Below are positions 19,167 to 27,166 of a DNA stretch of 47,421 nt, piece by piece. The first letter of the stretch is position 1. Each line of letters opens with the position of its first letter. A program made the translations under genes and the position numbers. The notes beneath the pieces are model-generated. The model was not told where the DNA came from and ran no database searches. It saw nothing but the letters and a program-made list of their open reading frames with translations. This stretch comes from Spirochaetales bacterium (GTDB taxonomy: Bacteria; Spirochaetota; Spirochaetia; SZUA-6; JAFGRV01), in the NCBI GenBank assembly GCA_016937215.1, contig JAFGWI010000167.1, positions 1 to 47,421 of the forward strand, read 5' to 3'.

Positions 19167-19545
19167 CTATTTTTGATTAAACACCAGCCTGAAACCCAAG
19201 CCAACATAGGTCATATTTTTCGAATAGGAAGAACGGTACGATAATTTACAGCCCAAATAATTATCACTCCAGCTTCCGCCTCTAATGACAATGGAATGGC
19301 TGTTAGAACCTACTTCATTAAAACACAGCTCCGCCACATTCCCTGTCATATCATAAATATTTGCATTGTTAGGCTTAAGTTAACCTGTGGGATGAATCCC
19401 AAAATCCTTCATATTAAGTTCTGTTACATCACAACTGTTCATGTAATGCCAGGCAACTTCATAAATATCATTACTTCCGGAAAACAAGTATTTCGTATCT
19501 TCGGGTTCTCTATAATACTCCCCCTTTGATATCTTTTTTTGTGAT
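19167..19545 (-). pseudogene. remnant of a formylglycine-generating-enzyme (SUMF1/FGE-sulfatase) domain gene
   Basis: The minus strand encodes about 120 residues of the C-terminal half of an FGE-type domain: YYREPEDTKYLFSGSNDIYE, then VAWHYMNS, GIHPTG, a stop, LKPNNANIYDMTGNVAEL, and RGGSWSD...YRSSY...GLGFRLV. Intact relatives have a sense codon, usually Gln or Lys, where TAA interrupts HPTG-KPN (near 19378-19380). Reading further upstream soon meets another stop, so the N-terminal half is gone. These domains often belong to surface proteins or sulfatase activators. It is convergent with the large LamG protein, 8 bases from its stop. Confidence 0.75.
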
Positions 19546-19760
19546 TATACTTCACTAACATCAAAATGCAAGAAAAATATTGTCCGTGCTAGTAAATCAA
19601 ATATATTTTTTGGAGGTTGCCCCAGCCCTTTAGCTATACGCTTTGTTGCAAGTCCATGCCGTGGCCATTTTATTTTAGTTCAATTACTATGCAATTTTTA
19701 AAATTACTGACAGCTTTATTTATTACGGAAATGGCCAAATGTAAAATGACGATTCAGAAT

Positions 19761-19888
19761 GGGCTTGGGCCGGGCCCTATGCAACTCCGCTGACGCTTCG
19801 AAGGTTTTTTGCCGGAAATTATCCGGCAAAAAACGCTTTGGCGAAGCATTTTTGAAAAAATGCTTTGCCATCGCTCCGGTCCCTAACC
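19761..19888 (+). repeat. GGGCGTT structured repeat (family 1), copy C
   Basis: The order matches other copies: GGGCCGGGCCC start, CAACTCCGCTGACGCTTCG box, then two hairpins and TCGCTCCGGTCCCTAAC. Hairpin 2 is GTTTTTTGCCGGA (19804-19816) with TCCGGCAAAAAAC (19822-19834). Hairpin 3 is GGCGAAGCATTTTT with AAAAATGCTTTGCC (19840-19869). The flanks 19546-19760 and 19889-19999 show no gene. Confidence 0.75.
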
Positions 19889-19999
19889 CATACTCCTCCG
19901 ATCACAACCTTTTATTAAACAAGGATCAAATTAACATCAATGAATAAATCCTGCCCAATATACTTTGTACTAAAAGGCTATTTGTGTTAGTCTCCTTCT

Positions 20000-20686
20000 G
20001 TGAATTTGATTCTGACATTTTTTGATATCAACACAATCGCCATCAGCATTCTCGGATACAACCTCAGTTGGGTCGAACTGATTGGAACAAGCTTCGGCTT
20101 TTGGTGTGTTTATCTTACAGCCAAAGAAAAAATTCTCTGCTGGCCAATAGGTATTGTTAATATCATTTTTTTCTTTATCTTGTTTTATCAAGTACAGCTT
20201 TATTCTGATATGCTCCTTCAATTTATTTTCTTTGTGATGAGCATTTTCGGCTGGTGGAAATGGACCCATCCCCGAAAAGAAAGCCTGGCTAATTCCAAAA
20301 GGGAATTAAAAATAAGTGATTTGGCAATTATGGAATTTCTTATATGGATAGGTTTGTCCACTATCGCCGTCATGGGGCTTGGGTTCTTTATGACACAAAT
20401 TCACCTTATTTCCCCACTATGGTTTCCCGAACCAGCGGCCTATTCTTTTGCGGACGCTTATACAACGGTATTCAGTATAAGCGCCCAGATAATCATGGCG
20501 TTGAAAAAGCGCCAATGTTGGTTATTCTGGATAGCTGTTGACCTTGTTGCCTGTGTTGTTTACTTTCTTAAAGGTATAAATTTTGTTGCCATCGAATATA
20601 TTTTTTTTACGATAATTGCTTATTTTGGATACATGAACTGGACAAAAGAAACCAGAGCTTATCAATCACCGGAGCCATCACTATGA
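20000..20686 (+). CDS. pnuC: PnuC-type nicotinamide riboside transporter
   Basis: This 228-residue inner-membrane protein has about seven hydrophobic helices and the PnuC pattern: an early GTSFGFWCVYLTAKEKILCWPIG segment, aromatic FGWWKW near residue 85 and a terminal YFGYMNW. PnuC proteins take up nicotinamide riboside by facilitated diffusion, trapped by phosphorylation. The next gene, nadR, encodes that kinase and overlaps by 4 bases (ATGA), which strongly supports the assignment. The start is GTG at 20000 with no clear ribosome site; no ATG lies near it. Confidence 0.9.
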   Translation: MNLILTFFDINTIAISILGYNLSWVELIGTSFGFWCVYLTAKEKILCWPIGIVNIIFFFILFYQVQLYSDMLLQFIFFVMSIFGWWKWTHPRKESLANSKRELKISDLAIMEFLIWIGLSTIAVMGLGFFMTQIHLISPLWFPEPAAYSFADAYTTVFSISAQIIMALKKRQCWLFWIAVDLVACVVYFLKGINFVAIEYIFFTIIAYFGYMNWTKETRAYQSPEPSL

Positions 20687-21675
20687 AGCATGGTTTAATT
20701 ATTGGCAAATTCATGCCCCTGCATAAGGGGCATCTGGCATTGGTGAATTTCGGCCTCAAACACTGCGACCAGCTTACAGTTCTTGTTTGCTCTCTCAACC
20801 ATGAACCTATCCCAGGATATTTGCGTTACCGCTGGATGAAGGAAAGCTTTGCCCGGGAACCCCGTATCTTTGTTGATTACACAAATAAGGAACTGCCCCA
20901 GGGGCATTTGTCGACTCGCGAAATATCAAAGGTGTGGGCAGCCTATCTGGAAACCCATTATCCCAAAAGCAATATCATTTTTTCAAGCGAACCCTATGGG
21001 GCTTATCTGGCTGAATACATGAATCATATCGAGTTTAAAAATTTCGATATGCATAGAAATCAAATTCCCACATCGGCCACACAAATTCGTGAAAATCCCT
21101 ATGAAAACTGGGATTTTTTGGCAGCGGCAGCAAGGCCCTTTTTTGTCAAAAAGGTGGTGATTTACGGGCCCGAAAGTACGGGCAAATCCACACTTGCCAA
21201 ACATTTGGCCAGGCAATTTCAAAGCCTATGGGTCCCTGAAATCGCCCGTGAAATTCTAGGAGAGCGCCATGTGGTATTTGATGATATTTCCGAAATCGCC
21301 CGCTTACATGGCCGCGCGATTGAAGATAAACTGAAGAGCGCCAATCGAATCCTCTTTATTGATACTGATCTGACCACAACAGAAATCTATTCACAATACT
21401 ATTTTCAAAAAACACCGGTTTTCAGCCGTAAACATAGAAATCTTAACCAAGCAGACCTGACTCTTTTTTGCGATATCGACTGCCCTTGGGTGGCTGATTC
21501 GCAACGGGACTTGGGCCATAAACGCAATGAAATGCGCGCCATTTTCATGAAACACTTACTTAAGGAAAAGCGTGATTACCAGATTCTTTGCGGCACTTGG
21601 GCGAGCAGGCTGAACCAGGCCAAAAATATGCTTATCCGGAAATGGCCTTGGTTAGAAACTCAGTTATTAAGATAG
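20683..21675 (+). CDS. nadR: bifunctional NMN adenylyltransferase / nicotinamide riboside kinase
   Basis: This 330-residue cytoplasmic protein has two domains. Residues 1-150 form the nucleotidyltransferase: GKFMPLHKGHLALV carries the HxGH-type motif, and the later STREISK lies in the place of the ISxTxxR signature (here also TSATQIREN). Residues 160-330 form a P-loop kinase: VIYGPESTGKSTLAKHL (Walker A) and ILFIDTDLTTTEIY (Walker B region). There is no N-terminal HTH, so unlike enterobacterial NadR it is not expected to repress. The 4-base overlap with pnuC indicates coupled NAD salvage. The 3' end overlaps the convergent STAS gene by 16 bases. Confidence 0.95.
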   Translation: MKHGLIIGKFMPLHKGHLALVNFGLKHCDQLTVLVCSLNHEPIPGYLRYRWMKESFAREPRIFVDYTNKELPQGHLSTREISKVWAAYLETHYPKSNIIFSSEPYGAYLAEYMNHIEFKNFDMHRNQIPTSATQIRENPYENWDFLAAAARPFFVKKVVIYGPESTGKSTLAKHLARQFQSLWVPEIAREILGERHVVFDDISEIARLHGRAIEDKLKSANRILFIDTDLTTTEIYSQYYFQKTPVFSRKHRNLNQADLTLFCDIDCPWVADSQRDLGHKRNEMRAIFMKHLLKEKRDYQILCGTWASRLNQAKNMLIRKWPWLETQLLR

Positions 21676-21995
21676 AGCAAGGCTTCATCAAGGCTGCTGG
21701 AATAGGGCAGCATTTTTTCCATTTTGGTGACATCAAAGACCTTTTTTACAGCTCCCTGAGCTGATACAACATAAAAAGGAATTTTCCTATGCCGTAGCTG
21801 TTTGTAAATTTGCAGTAAAGACCCCAAACCGGTTGAATCAATAAAGGTTGCTTTTTCAAGATTAATGATGATGCAGGAATTGCTGTTTGTTGTTAATTTA
21901 TTTACAATCATGAGAGCCTCGAGAGCCGAGCTATCCATTTCTCCTGAAATATCCACTATGGATACATGATTTTCCTGACGTGTTGTTACCTTCAT
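21660..21995 (-). CDS. SpoIIAA/RsbV-like STAS anti-sigma-factor antagonist
   Basis: These 111 residues form one STAS domain: ENHVSIVDISGEMDSS, CIIINLEKATFIDSTGLGSLL with the canonical phosphorylatable Ser in DSTGLG, then KIPFYVVSAQGAVKKVF. This is a more canonical antagonist than the protein at 10318-10626. The ATG is supported by GGAGGA about 5 bases upstream. Probable partners are an anti-sigma kinase (not in the window) and a PP2C phosphatase such as the one at 7118-8287. It is convergent with nadR, overlapping it by 16 bases. Confidence 0.92.
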   Translation of the reverse strand: MKVTTRQENHVSIVDISGEMDSSALEALMIVNKLTTNSNSCIIINLEKATFIDSTGLGSLLQIYKQLRHRKIPFYVVSAQGAVKKVFDVTKMEKMLPYSSSLDEALLYLNN

Positions 21996-22209
21996 TTTTG
22001 TCCTCCATCGGGTGAATAATATAGCCCCTACAATACCGAATTCTTAAAATTCACACAAAACATACCAATGGCTATAATTTTTATGAATCTGAAATAATTC
22101 ATTTATTTTAATGCTTCAACAATAAAACACAACACAAAATGAAATGGTTACAAAATTAGTTGAATTCACAGAGAAATGTGGGTTAGACAGATGGTTTTTT
22201 GTGGCGATT

Positions 22210-22563
22210 TTATGATTTTGCGGTTAAGCTGACAAAATAAACGCCAACCACAATCAGTCCGATTCCTATCCATCTCACAAGGGTTATTTTTTCCTGCAGA
22301 AAAAACACAGCCAGCACTGTGGTTACGATATAGCCGAGTCCAACCAAAGGCCGTAAATAGCTAAGTTCGAATTTGTTTAGCAGCCACATCCAGCTGAAAA
22401 AGCTGAAAAAATAGCAAAAGGACCCAATATAGGTATAGGGATTTTTAGCCAGGGAAAAAAAGAAGGCCATTCCTTCTCCTGTTGCCCGGTCAGCGCCGAG
22501 TTTTAAAAAGAACTGCCCTACCGCGCCTAAAACAATGCTTGCAATAATGATAATAAATTTCAC
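22210..22563 (-). CDS. four-helix EamA/SMR-type membrane transporter
   Basis: The protein has 117 residues with four hydrophobic helices: FIIIIASIVLGAVGQFFLK, a central pair (YIGSFCYFFSFFSWMWLL and LVGLGYIVTTVLAVFFLQEK), and WIGIGLIVVGVYFVSL. This is the small multidrug resistance/half-EamA layout shared with ArnE/ArnF flippase subunits. The sequence AVGQFFLK and the late QEKITLVRWIGIGLI are typical of the EamA half. It probably works as a dimer. The substrate cannot be inferred; the UbiA-like gene on the same strand, 258 bases upstream in transcription order, hints at lipid-linked sugar export. Confidence 0.8.
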   Translation of the reverse strand: MKFIIIIASIVLGAVGQFFLKLGADRATGEGMAFFFSLAKNPYTYIGSFCYFFSFFSWMWLLNKFELSYLRPLVGLGYIVTTVLAVFFLQEKITLVRWIGIGLIVVGVYFVSLTAKS

Positions 22564-22620
22564 AGACCACTCTTTTAATGTTTATTTTTTTATCCCGCGA
22601 AAATTCCGGCTGCTGTTTTC

Positions 22621-22771
22621 CGCGTAAGGGATTGGAGTGACAGAAATCCATTTTTTCAAAAATGGATTTCTGAAACCCGCAGCCTGCCCAAATGGCAGGC
22701 GAGGATTTCGCAGCGAAGCGAAGTCACGTAAAGCCCGGCCTGAAAGCCCCTGGGCTTATCAGGTTACGCCC
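22621..22771 (-). repeat. GGGCGTT structured repeat (family 1), copy D
   Basis: On the minus strand it runs from GGGCGTAACC to CTCCAATCCCTTACGC. Hairpins: CCTGAAAGCCC with GGGCTTATCAGG (22739-22763), GCCTGCC with GGCAGGC (22682-22700), and AGAAATCCATTTTT with AAAAATGGATTTCT (22642-22671). It lies between two minus-strand genes and may affect read-through. The stems have different sequences from copies A-C but the same order. Confidence 0.8.
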
Positions 22772-22820
22772 GGAATGTTTTGGCAAAGCAAAATAGTAAT
22801 TTTTGCTATATAAAAATGTT

Positions 22821-23717
22821 CTAAAACCCGAAATTCAGGGGCACGTACAACAATATGGATGTCAAAACCACCCAAATCACACCGGAAATAATCAAACCCG
22901 GATCATGAAAAACAACCTCGGTCGGGTCTCCTTCCTTGTTTCTCCACAATATCATAATGTAACGAAAGAGCACATAGGCCACAAAGGGTATAGTATAAAC
23001 CAGTTTCTCACCGTTCGCAAAACGGTCAATCACTGAAGGCGACAAAGTGTACAAGGCGTATGAAATAATGGAGATACCGCAGTTCGCGAATATGAAAAAA
23101 TTCAGCAGATCCTTATCATAAAAGTCCAGTACTTTTCGGTGTTCCTTATCCTTGTTTTCAAGACCGATAATTTCATTCCTTCGTTTTCCAAAGCCGAGGA
23201 ATAATGAAAGAAAAAAGGTCGTCATGATAATCCAGCCCGAAGGTTCGACCATAATGGCTGCCGAACCGCCGGTTACGCGTAAAACAAAACCAAGGGCAAT
23301 AAAAAAGACGTCGAGCAAAACCATGTTTTTTGCCTTAAAGGTGTATAAAAGAAACAGGCCGAAATAGGCGAGCAAAACAGCGATAAAAATTGGATTAACA
23401 AAAAGTGAAATGCTGATGCCGATGATGAATAAAACGATGATGATGATGATCGCGGCGCTTTTTCCTATTTCGCCTGAAGCAAGGGGCCTTTTGCATTTTC
23501 TGGGATGGTTTTTGTCGGCTTCGACATCATTATAATCGTTAATAACATATATGGTACTGGAAATAAAGTTAAAGGCGAAAAAAGCGACAATGCATATTAA
23601 GACATCGTCAATATTCGTGATTTTATGAGAAAATAATAACGGAAAAAGAACAAAGAAATTCTTGACCCATTGCTTTATTCGTATCAAACGAATGACAGCC
23701 GTGATTTTTTTTATCAT
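22821..23717 (-). CDS. UbiA-family decaprenyl-phosphate phosphoribosyltransferase-like enzyme
   Basis: This 298-residue polytopic protein of about eight or nine helices has the UbiA first Asp-rich motif NDYNDVEADKNHPRK near residue 60. The conserved context RPLASG follows, and a region around YDKDLLN near 200 stands in the second substrate-site position. The sequence is most like the bacterial branch that transfers phosphoribose to polyprenyl phosphate, the first step in making decaprenyl-phosphoryl-arabinose-type sugar donors. The substrate is inferred from similarity. Start ATG 23717 has AGGA 7 bases upstream. The downstream small EamA transporter could act on the lipid-linked product. Confidence 0.82.
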   Translation of the reverse strand: MIKKITAVIRLIRIKQWVKNFFVLFPLLFSHKITNIDDVLICIVAFFAFNFISSTIYVINDYNDVEADKNHPRKCKRPLASGEIGKSAAIIIIIVLFIIGISISLFVNPIFIAVLLAYFGLFLLYTFKAKNMVLLDVFFIALGFVLRVTGGSAAIMVEPSGWIIMTTFFLSLFLGFGKRRNEIIGLENKDKEHRKVLDFYDKDLLNFFIFANCGISIISYALYTLSPSVIDRFANGEKLVYTIPFVAYVLFRYIMILWRNKEGDPTEVVFHDPGLIISGVIWVVLTSILLYVPLNFGF

Positions 23718-23864
23718 AAATGTCCTGATTCATGCTTATTTTTATTGGTAAACATTTTTTTATATTTATTGAGCGATAATATTAAACTAATCGCTTTCGA
23801 TTTGTCAAGAAAGCCAAGGCATTTACTAGGCAATCGCATCAAAAGAATAATGTTTCGACCACTT

Positions 23865-23971
23865 GTTATTCTGAGGAGGAAGGACGAAGAATCTCGCCTG
23901 GTTTGGGACTTTTGTTTGTGAATACAATTGGTCTATGCCAAATGAGATTCTTCGCTTTGCTCAGAATGACA
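23865..23971 (+). repeat. dispersed palindromic repeat, family 2, copy 2
   Basis: Left arm TTATTCTGAGGAGG with CGAAGAATCTC, right arm GAGATTCTTCGCTT with GCTCAGAATGAC. The arms are inverted and match the copy at 5004-5147. The element occupies the middle of the 353-base gap 23718-24070; the rest of the gap shows no gene. Confidence 0.7.
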
Positions 23972-24070
23972 GCTGGTGGTAGCTCAGAGTGATAAAGCAA
24001 TTATAAAAATGATAATGCGATTGCCCTGGGCGTTTATTCCATTGCTAGAAATGAGTGCCGCGCTGCTGAA

Positions 24071-24700
24071 TTATTTAAGGATTTCTGGCAGAGAATATAC
24101 ATCCTCCATGGATTCGATTAAAATTCCACCCATGCCGGCTTGAACCGGTAAATCGATATCCACGGACAATCGGTCCCCAATGCTGATGATGTGTGAAAAG
24201 GGCTGTTTGAGCTGGTCGGCTGCCAGCTTGAATGGCGCGATATGGGGTTTGGGTTCGTAAGTGGAATCGAGCCCGATGGTGTGATCAAAAATTCCATCAA
24301 TTCCCAGGGCCTTTGTTGTTTTTTTAACTACCAGCAAGGTATTATTGGATAATAGAGACAGAGTAAAACGCGATTTTAATTGAAGCAGAATGTCCTTCAG
24401 CTTTTTGTCATTAGCTAAATAGATTTCTGGCGAGAAAAGCTGGTCACGCCATTGGGCGTTTTCCTTTATGCTAATACCGAAGCTTTCGAAAATCCGGCCC
24501 AGGGATTGTGTTTGGCCATTGTTTTCTTTTGAATAATTCATTTGGAAAAGGTCAACCTTTTCCAGGGCTTCTTTAAATGTCCAGTTGAATTTTCTGGCTA
24601 AAGCGTCGATCAGTAAATAGGTTTGAGCTTTATAATAGGCTGAGTTGCGATAAAGAGTCATGTCCAAATCAAAAATCAGGGACTTCACAGTTTTTGGCAT
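24071..24700 (-). CDS. HAD-family phosphatase, pyrimidine-5'-nucleotidase-like
   Basis: This cytoplasmic hydrolase has 209 residues from ATG 24700, or 214 from ATG 24715; the longer frame to 24817 adds an unlikely tail. HAD motifs are complete: DLDMTLY (nucleophile Asp and acid Asp), LLSNNT (motif II), a Lys in EPKPH (motif III) and SIGDRLSVDI (motif IV). A helical cap lies between motifs I and II. The FDLDxTLY form with this cap resembles pyrimidine 5'-nucleotidases. Substrate preference is inferred. It is divergent from the DUF6765-like gene, with only about 85-100 bases between starts. Confidence 0.82.
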   Translation of the reverse strand: MPKTVKSLIFDLDMTLYRNSAYYKAQTYLLIDALARKFNWTFKEALEKVDLFQMNYSKENNGQTQSLGRIFESFGISIKENAQWRDQLFSPEIYLANDKKLKDILLQLKSRFTLSLLSNNTLLVVKKTTKALGIDGIFDHTIGLDSTYEPKPHIAPFKLAADQLKQPFSHIISIGDRLSVDIDLPVQAGMGGILIESMEDVYSLPEILK

Positions 24701-24799
24701 ATGAATTATCTTCATATATGGATCATGCCGGATACAAAGCCTTTGGTCAAGACAAGGGATGTGCTTTGTTTTTATTTGCGTTTTGAAAGGATAACCCGA

Positions 24800-25792
24800 T
24801 TGAATCTGGAATTTCACTATTATATTTTATTCATTATTTGCAGAGAGGCTGGTTTTGATGAAAATCAGAGCCGGATTATTTCGTATTCTTCCCAGCTGGT
24901 GGATAATACCCTTGCGGGAGTAAGAATTGACACTGAGAAGGGGCTTTATAAAAGCATTCCAACCCAGAATTACGGTTTTTGGGATGATTATTTTCCGGCC
25001 AATGTGTATTTGCCCTTTCATTTTTTTCCCGGTGATATGGATTATGAAAAAGCCAAACGGGTTGACGGTCGAAAAAATCCCTTTAATACAACTCCGGGGT
25101 CTTCAAATGCCAAAAAGCTGCTTGTAAGTGCTTTAAAAACACGCAATTTGTACCGTGTGGGGATTGCTCTTCATACCTTTGCCGATACCTGGGCCCATCA
25201 GAATTTTACCGCTTTTGATGACCCCTGGAACAGGCTGGATGAGGGTTCCATGATTCCTTCTATCGGGCATGCCCAGGCTCTGACCAATCCTGATCGCATT
25301 AATCGTAGGTGGAGAGATCCGAGATTGATGGAGCCCTTTGCTGAAGTGGATAATTTTGAGCGCTATTTGCTGGCTGCCAGGCAAATTTATAAATATCTGG
25401 CAACGTATAATAAAAAACCCTTTGATGATTACGAAGTGGTGGTTGAGAAGATTAAATGGCTTTGTGAGGATGCGATAAAAAGCTCCAGTGAAGTAAAACC
25501 GCGTTTGTATCATTATATAATCGAGGAGGATATTCCCGAGTATAATAAATACGAATGGCAGCATGAGGCTATATTTAACCATGAGGTGGAACCTGATGAC
25601 CAGGATGGCCTTGTGGGTTATGACAAAATTTCCTGGTTCAAGGATGCTTTTTTGTACCGGACCACTCTTTGGCCAAAGCCAGTGTTCAGAGCCAGGGAAA
25701 ATTTTTATGAAAGCCATTATTATTATTGGAACGAGGCTGCCAAGGAACATCTGGAAACAGCCAAATCAATTGTTTCTCATTTATTAAAGTAA
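24800..25792 (+). CDS. DUF6765-like protein with phospholipase-C-like His/Asp motifs
   Basis: The protein has 330 residues from TTG 24800, chosen because AAAGGA lies 8 bases upstream and the product then begins NLEFHYYILFIICREAG, the usual opening of DUF6765-type proteins. The longer frame from 24701 would run into the divergent gene. There is no signal peptide. Polar metal-type residues recur: FHYY near the start, IISYSSQLVDN, a central HTFADTWAHQNF, and a late HEAIFNHEV. Such a His/Asp arrangement recalls zinc-dependent phospholipase C/S1-P1 nuclease folds, but that is inference. The DJ-1 gene follows after 12 bases, so they form one operon. Confidence 0.7.
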   Translation: MNLEFHYYILFIICREAGFDENQSRIISYSSQLVDNTLAGVRIDTEKGLYKSIPTQNYGFWDDYFPANVYLPFHFFPGDMDYEKAKRVDGRKNPFNTTPGSSNAKKLLVSALKTRNLYRVGIALHTFADTWAHQNFTAFDDPWNRLDEGSMIPSIGHAQALTNPDRINRRWRDPRLMEPFAEVDNFERYLLAARQIYKYLATYNKKPFDDYEVVVEKIKWLCEDAIKSSSEVKPRLYHYIIEEDIPEYNKYEWQHEAIFNHEVEPDDQDGLVGYDKISWFKDAFLYRTTLWPKPVFRARENFYESHYYYWNEAAKEHLETAKSIVSHLLK

Positions 25793-25804
25793 AAGGAGTT
25801 ATTT

Positions 25805-26353
25805 ATGTCAAAAGCAATTATTTTTTTAGCCCAGGGCTTTGAAGAAGTAGAGGCCACAGTGCCTATGGATCTGTTAAGACGCGCCGGAATTGAATTAACT
25901 GTGGTTGGGATAACAGGAAAAGAAGTAAGCGGTTCCCATGCTATCACTTATATTGCAGATATTACCATCGATCAATTAAGCGGTGATTTTGACGCTGTGA
26001 TTGTTCCGGGAGGAATGCCCGGTGCCGCCAATGTGGCTGTTAATCCAAAGGCCATGTCCCTTATTCAGGAATTTCATGGACAAAATAAACTTGTCGCGGC
26101 CATTTGCGCCGCGCCGGTGGTTGTTCTTGAAAAGGCCGGTGTTCTGAAGCAGAAAAAAGCGGTTTGTTTTCCAGGCATGGAATCACAATTTGTTGATGCT
26201 GAATTTCTGGACCAAAAGGTTGTGGTAGACGGGAATATCATAACCAGCAAAGGTGTTGGAACAGCTTTTGATTTTTCCTTGGCCCTTATTGCTTATCTTG
26301 AAGGCGATGACAAGGCCTCGGCTGTATCAAAAAAGATTGTTTATCAGAGCTAA
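25805..26353 (+). CDS. DJ-1/PfpI-family protein
   Basis: These 182 residues match the DJ-1 clade: FEEVEAT with the conserved Glu near residue 15, a central VIVPGGMPGA, the nucleophile elbow AAICAAP with the reactive Cys near 99, and TSKGVGTAFDFSLAL. DJ-1 proteins are proposed to protect against reactive carbonyls or oxidative stress; PfpI-type protease activity is less likely here. AAAGGAG lies 7 bases before the ATG. It follows the DUF6765-like gene closely. Confidence 0.92.
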   Translation: MSKAIIFLAQGFEEVEATVPMDLLRRAGIELTVVGITGKEVSGSHAITYIADITIDQLSGDFDAVIVPGGMPGAANVAVNPKAMSLIQEFHGQNKLVAAICAAPVVVLEKAGVLKQKKAVCFPGMESQFVDAEFLDQKVVVDGNIITSKGVGTAFDFSLALIAYLEGDDKASAVSKKIVYQS

Positions 26354-26370
26354 TCAAAAAAGTCCTGACA

Positions 26371-26470
26371 TTAGCCATTAGCAGGCAGCTGTAAATTAAT
26401 AACCGAATATTTGGCAATAGAATAATTTATCCGCAATTTTTATGATTCCTGCAAAACCTCAGTTTGCAAG
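26371..26470 (+). repeat. dispersed repeat, family 4, copy 1
   Basis: The sequence includes TTAGCAGGCAGCTGTAAATT, then a central partial palindrome, then TTTATCCGCAATTTTTATGA and TTTGCAAG. Copies at 31818-31902, 46084-46168 and 47186-47295 share the same order of blocks. It lies after the DJ-1 gene; 26471-26640 shows no gene or repeat I recognise. Confidence 0.65.
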
Positions 26471-26643
26471 AGCCGCATTAATAATTCGTTTGTTTCAGGT
26501 GTTTAATAAAGGCTGGAAAGAAAGCCGTTTCTGTTCTATTACAATGGCCGGGTTGATGATTTTTTTGGAAGGGTGAAAATTGAAGGATAAGAATCGCTGG
26601 ATTGTTTTAGCTTAGGAAAATTCCGCAAGATCTGAATTGTGAG

Positions 26644-27051
26644 TCATGTGTTGATCAATAATTTCTGATAATCTATCATCCATTTTATATAGGGTATAAT
26701 CTCCACTGCATTTTCGCCAGGTAAAACCCTGTTTATAATGTCGCGGTAAATTTCCAAAGTTGACAACACAAAATGCGGAGAGATTCCTTGTGTCGAAAGT
26801 CTGTCTTTGCCCCAATTAAGCTGGTCTGTCATAAGGGCCGGATCGCCGATTATCATGATGGATTCTAACATGTAGTGAATCATATGAAAGCCCGAGATTA
26901 TCTTTTCCCTTGCGTCGCTACCCATTTGTTTTGCATCGGCTATCGAGTCCATGGTTATGGAAACAGCCTTTTCGATAATTTCATCAGCCGCGTGTTTGAA
27001 CATTTCGATAGATTTATCGGTACATGGTTTTAATGAGTCAGGCAGGTTCAT
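26644..27051 (-). CDS. all-helical protein of unknown function, divergent from the B12 sensor
   Basis: These 135 residues are predicted almost entirely helical, with no signal peptide or membrane helix. Visible segments are SIEMFKHAADEIIEKAVSI, KIISGFHMIHYMLESIMII, and LMTDQLNWGKDRLSTQGIS followed by HFVLSTLEIYRDII. The middle part recalls globin-like or helical sensor modules found beside B12-binding domains, but I cannot name a family. The ATG has AAGGAG 7 bases upstream. The gene shares a 115-base dyad-symmetric promoter region with the B12-binding protein, which suggests joint control and a linked function. Confidence 0.75.
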   Translation of the reverse strand: MNLPDSLKPCTDKSIEMFKHAADEIIEKAVSITMDSIADAKQMGSDAREKIISGFHMIHYMLESIMIIGDPALMTDQLNWGKDRLSTQGISPHFVLSTLEIYRDIINRVLPGENAVEIIPYIKWMIDYQKLLINT

Positions 27052-27069
27052 GACTTTCTCCTTAATAAA

Positions 27070-27099
27070 ATTATAGTATCAAAAATCATTTAATTACAA
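27070..27099 (-). promoter_or_regulatory. promoter of the divergent helical-protein gene
   Basis: On the minus strand TTGTAA and TATAAT are separated by 18 bases. The -10 is a perfect consensus and the -35 matches 4/6. It ends about 18 bases before the start codon of the minus-strand gene. Confidence 0.5.
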
Positions 27100-27125
27100 T
27101 AAAAAAACTTGTGAATTAAATGATT
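27084..27125. promoter_or_regulatory. dyad-symmetric operator shared by two divergent promoters
   Basis: AATCATTTAATT (27084-27095) and AATTAAATGATT (27114-27125) are perfect 12-base inverted repeats separated by 18 bases that include an A7 run. Extending inward, ACAA on the left and TTGTG on the right continue the symmetry with one extra base. Each arm lies in the -35/-10 spacer of one promoter, as MerR-type operators do. A regulator binding here would control both genes. Confidence 0.55.
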
Positions 27126-27137
27126 ATTTCATACAAT
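27109..27137 (+). promoter_or_regulatory. promoter of the B12-binding protein and kinase
   Basis: TTGTGA and TACAAT are separated by 17 bases, and the start of the B12 gene lies 30 bases after the -10. The -35 matches 4/6 and the -10 5/6. It is back to back with the minus-strand promoter, with only 9 bases between the -35 boxes. Confidence 0.5.
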
Positions 27138-27166
27138 TTAAGTTTATTGGAAAACAGAGGTTGTAA

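Noticed and set aside
22143-22190. Possible further family-3 copy (ATTCACAGAGAAATGTGGG)
   Set aside because: Only the right end is loosely similar and no left end or hairpin is visible.
24701-24799. Longer start of the DUF6765-like protein at ATG 24701
   Set aside because: It would overlap the start region of the divergent HAD gene and adds residues unlike the family; TTG 24800 has a good ribosome site.
25133-25750. 205-codon frame antisense to the DUF6765-like gene
   Set aside because: The sense strand has conserved motifs, a good start and an operon partner; the antisense product has none.
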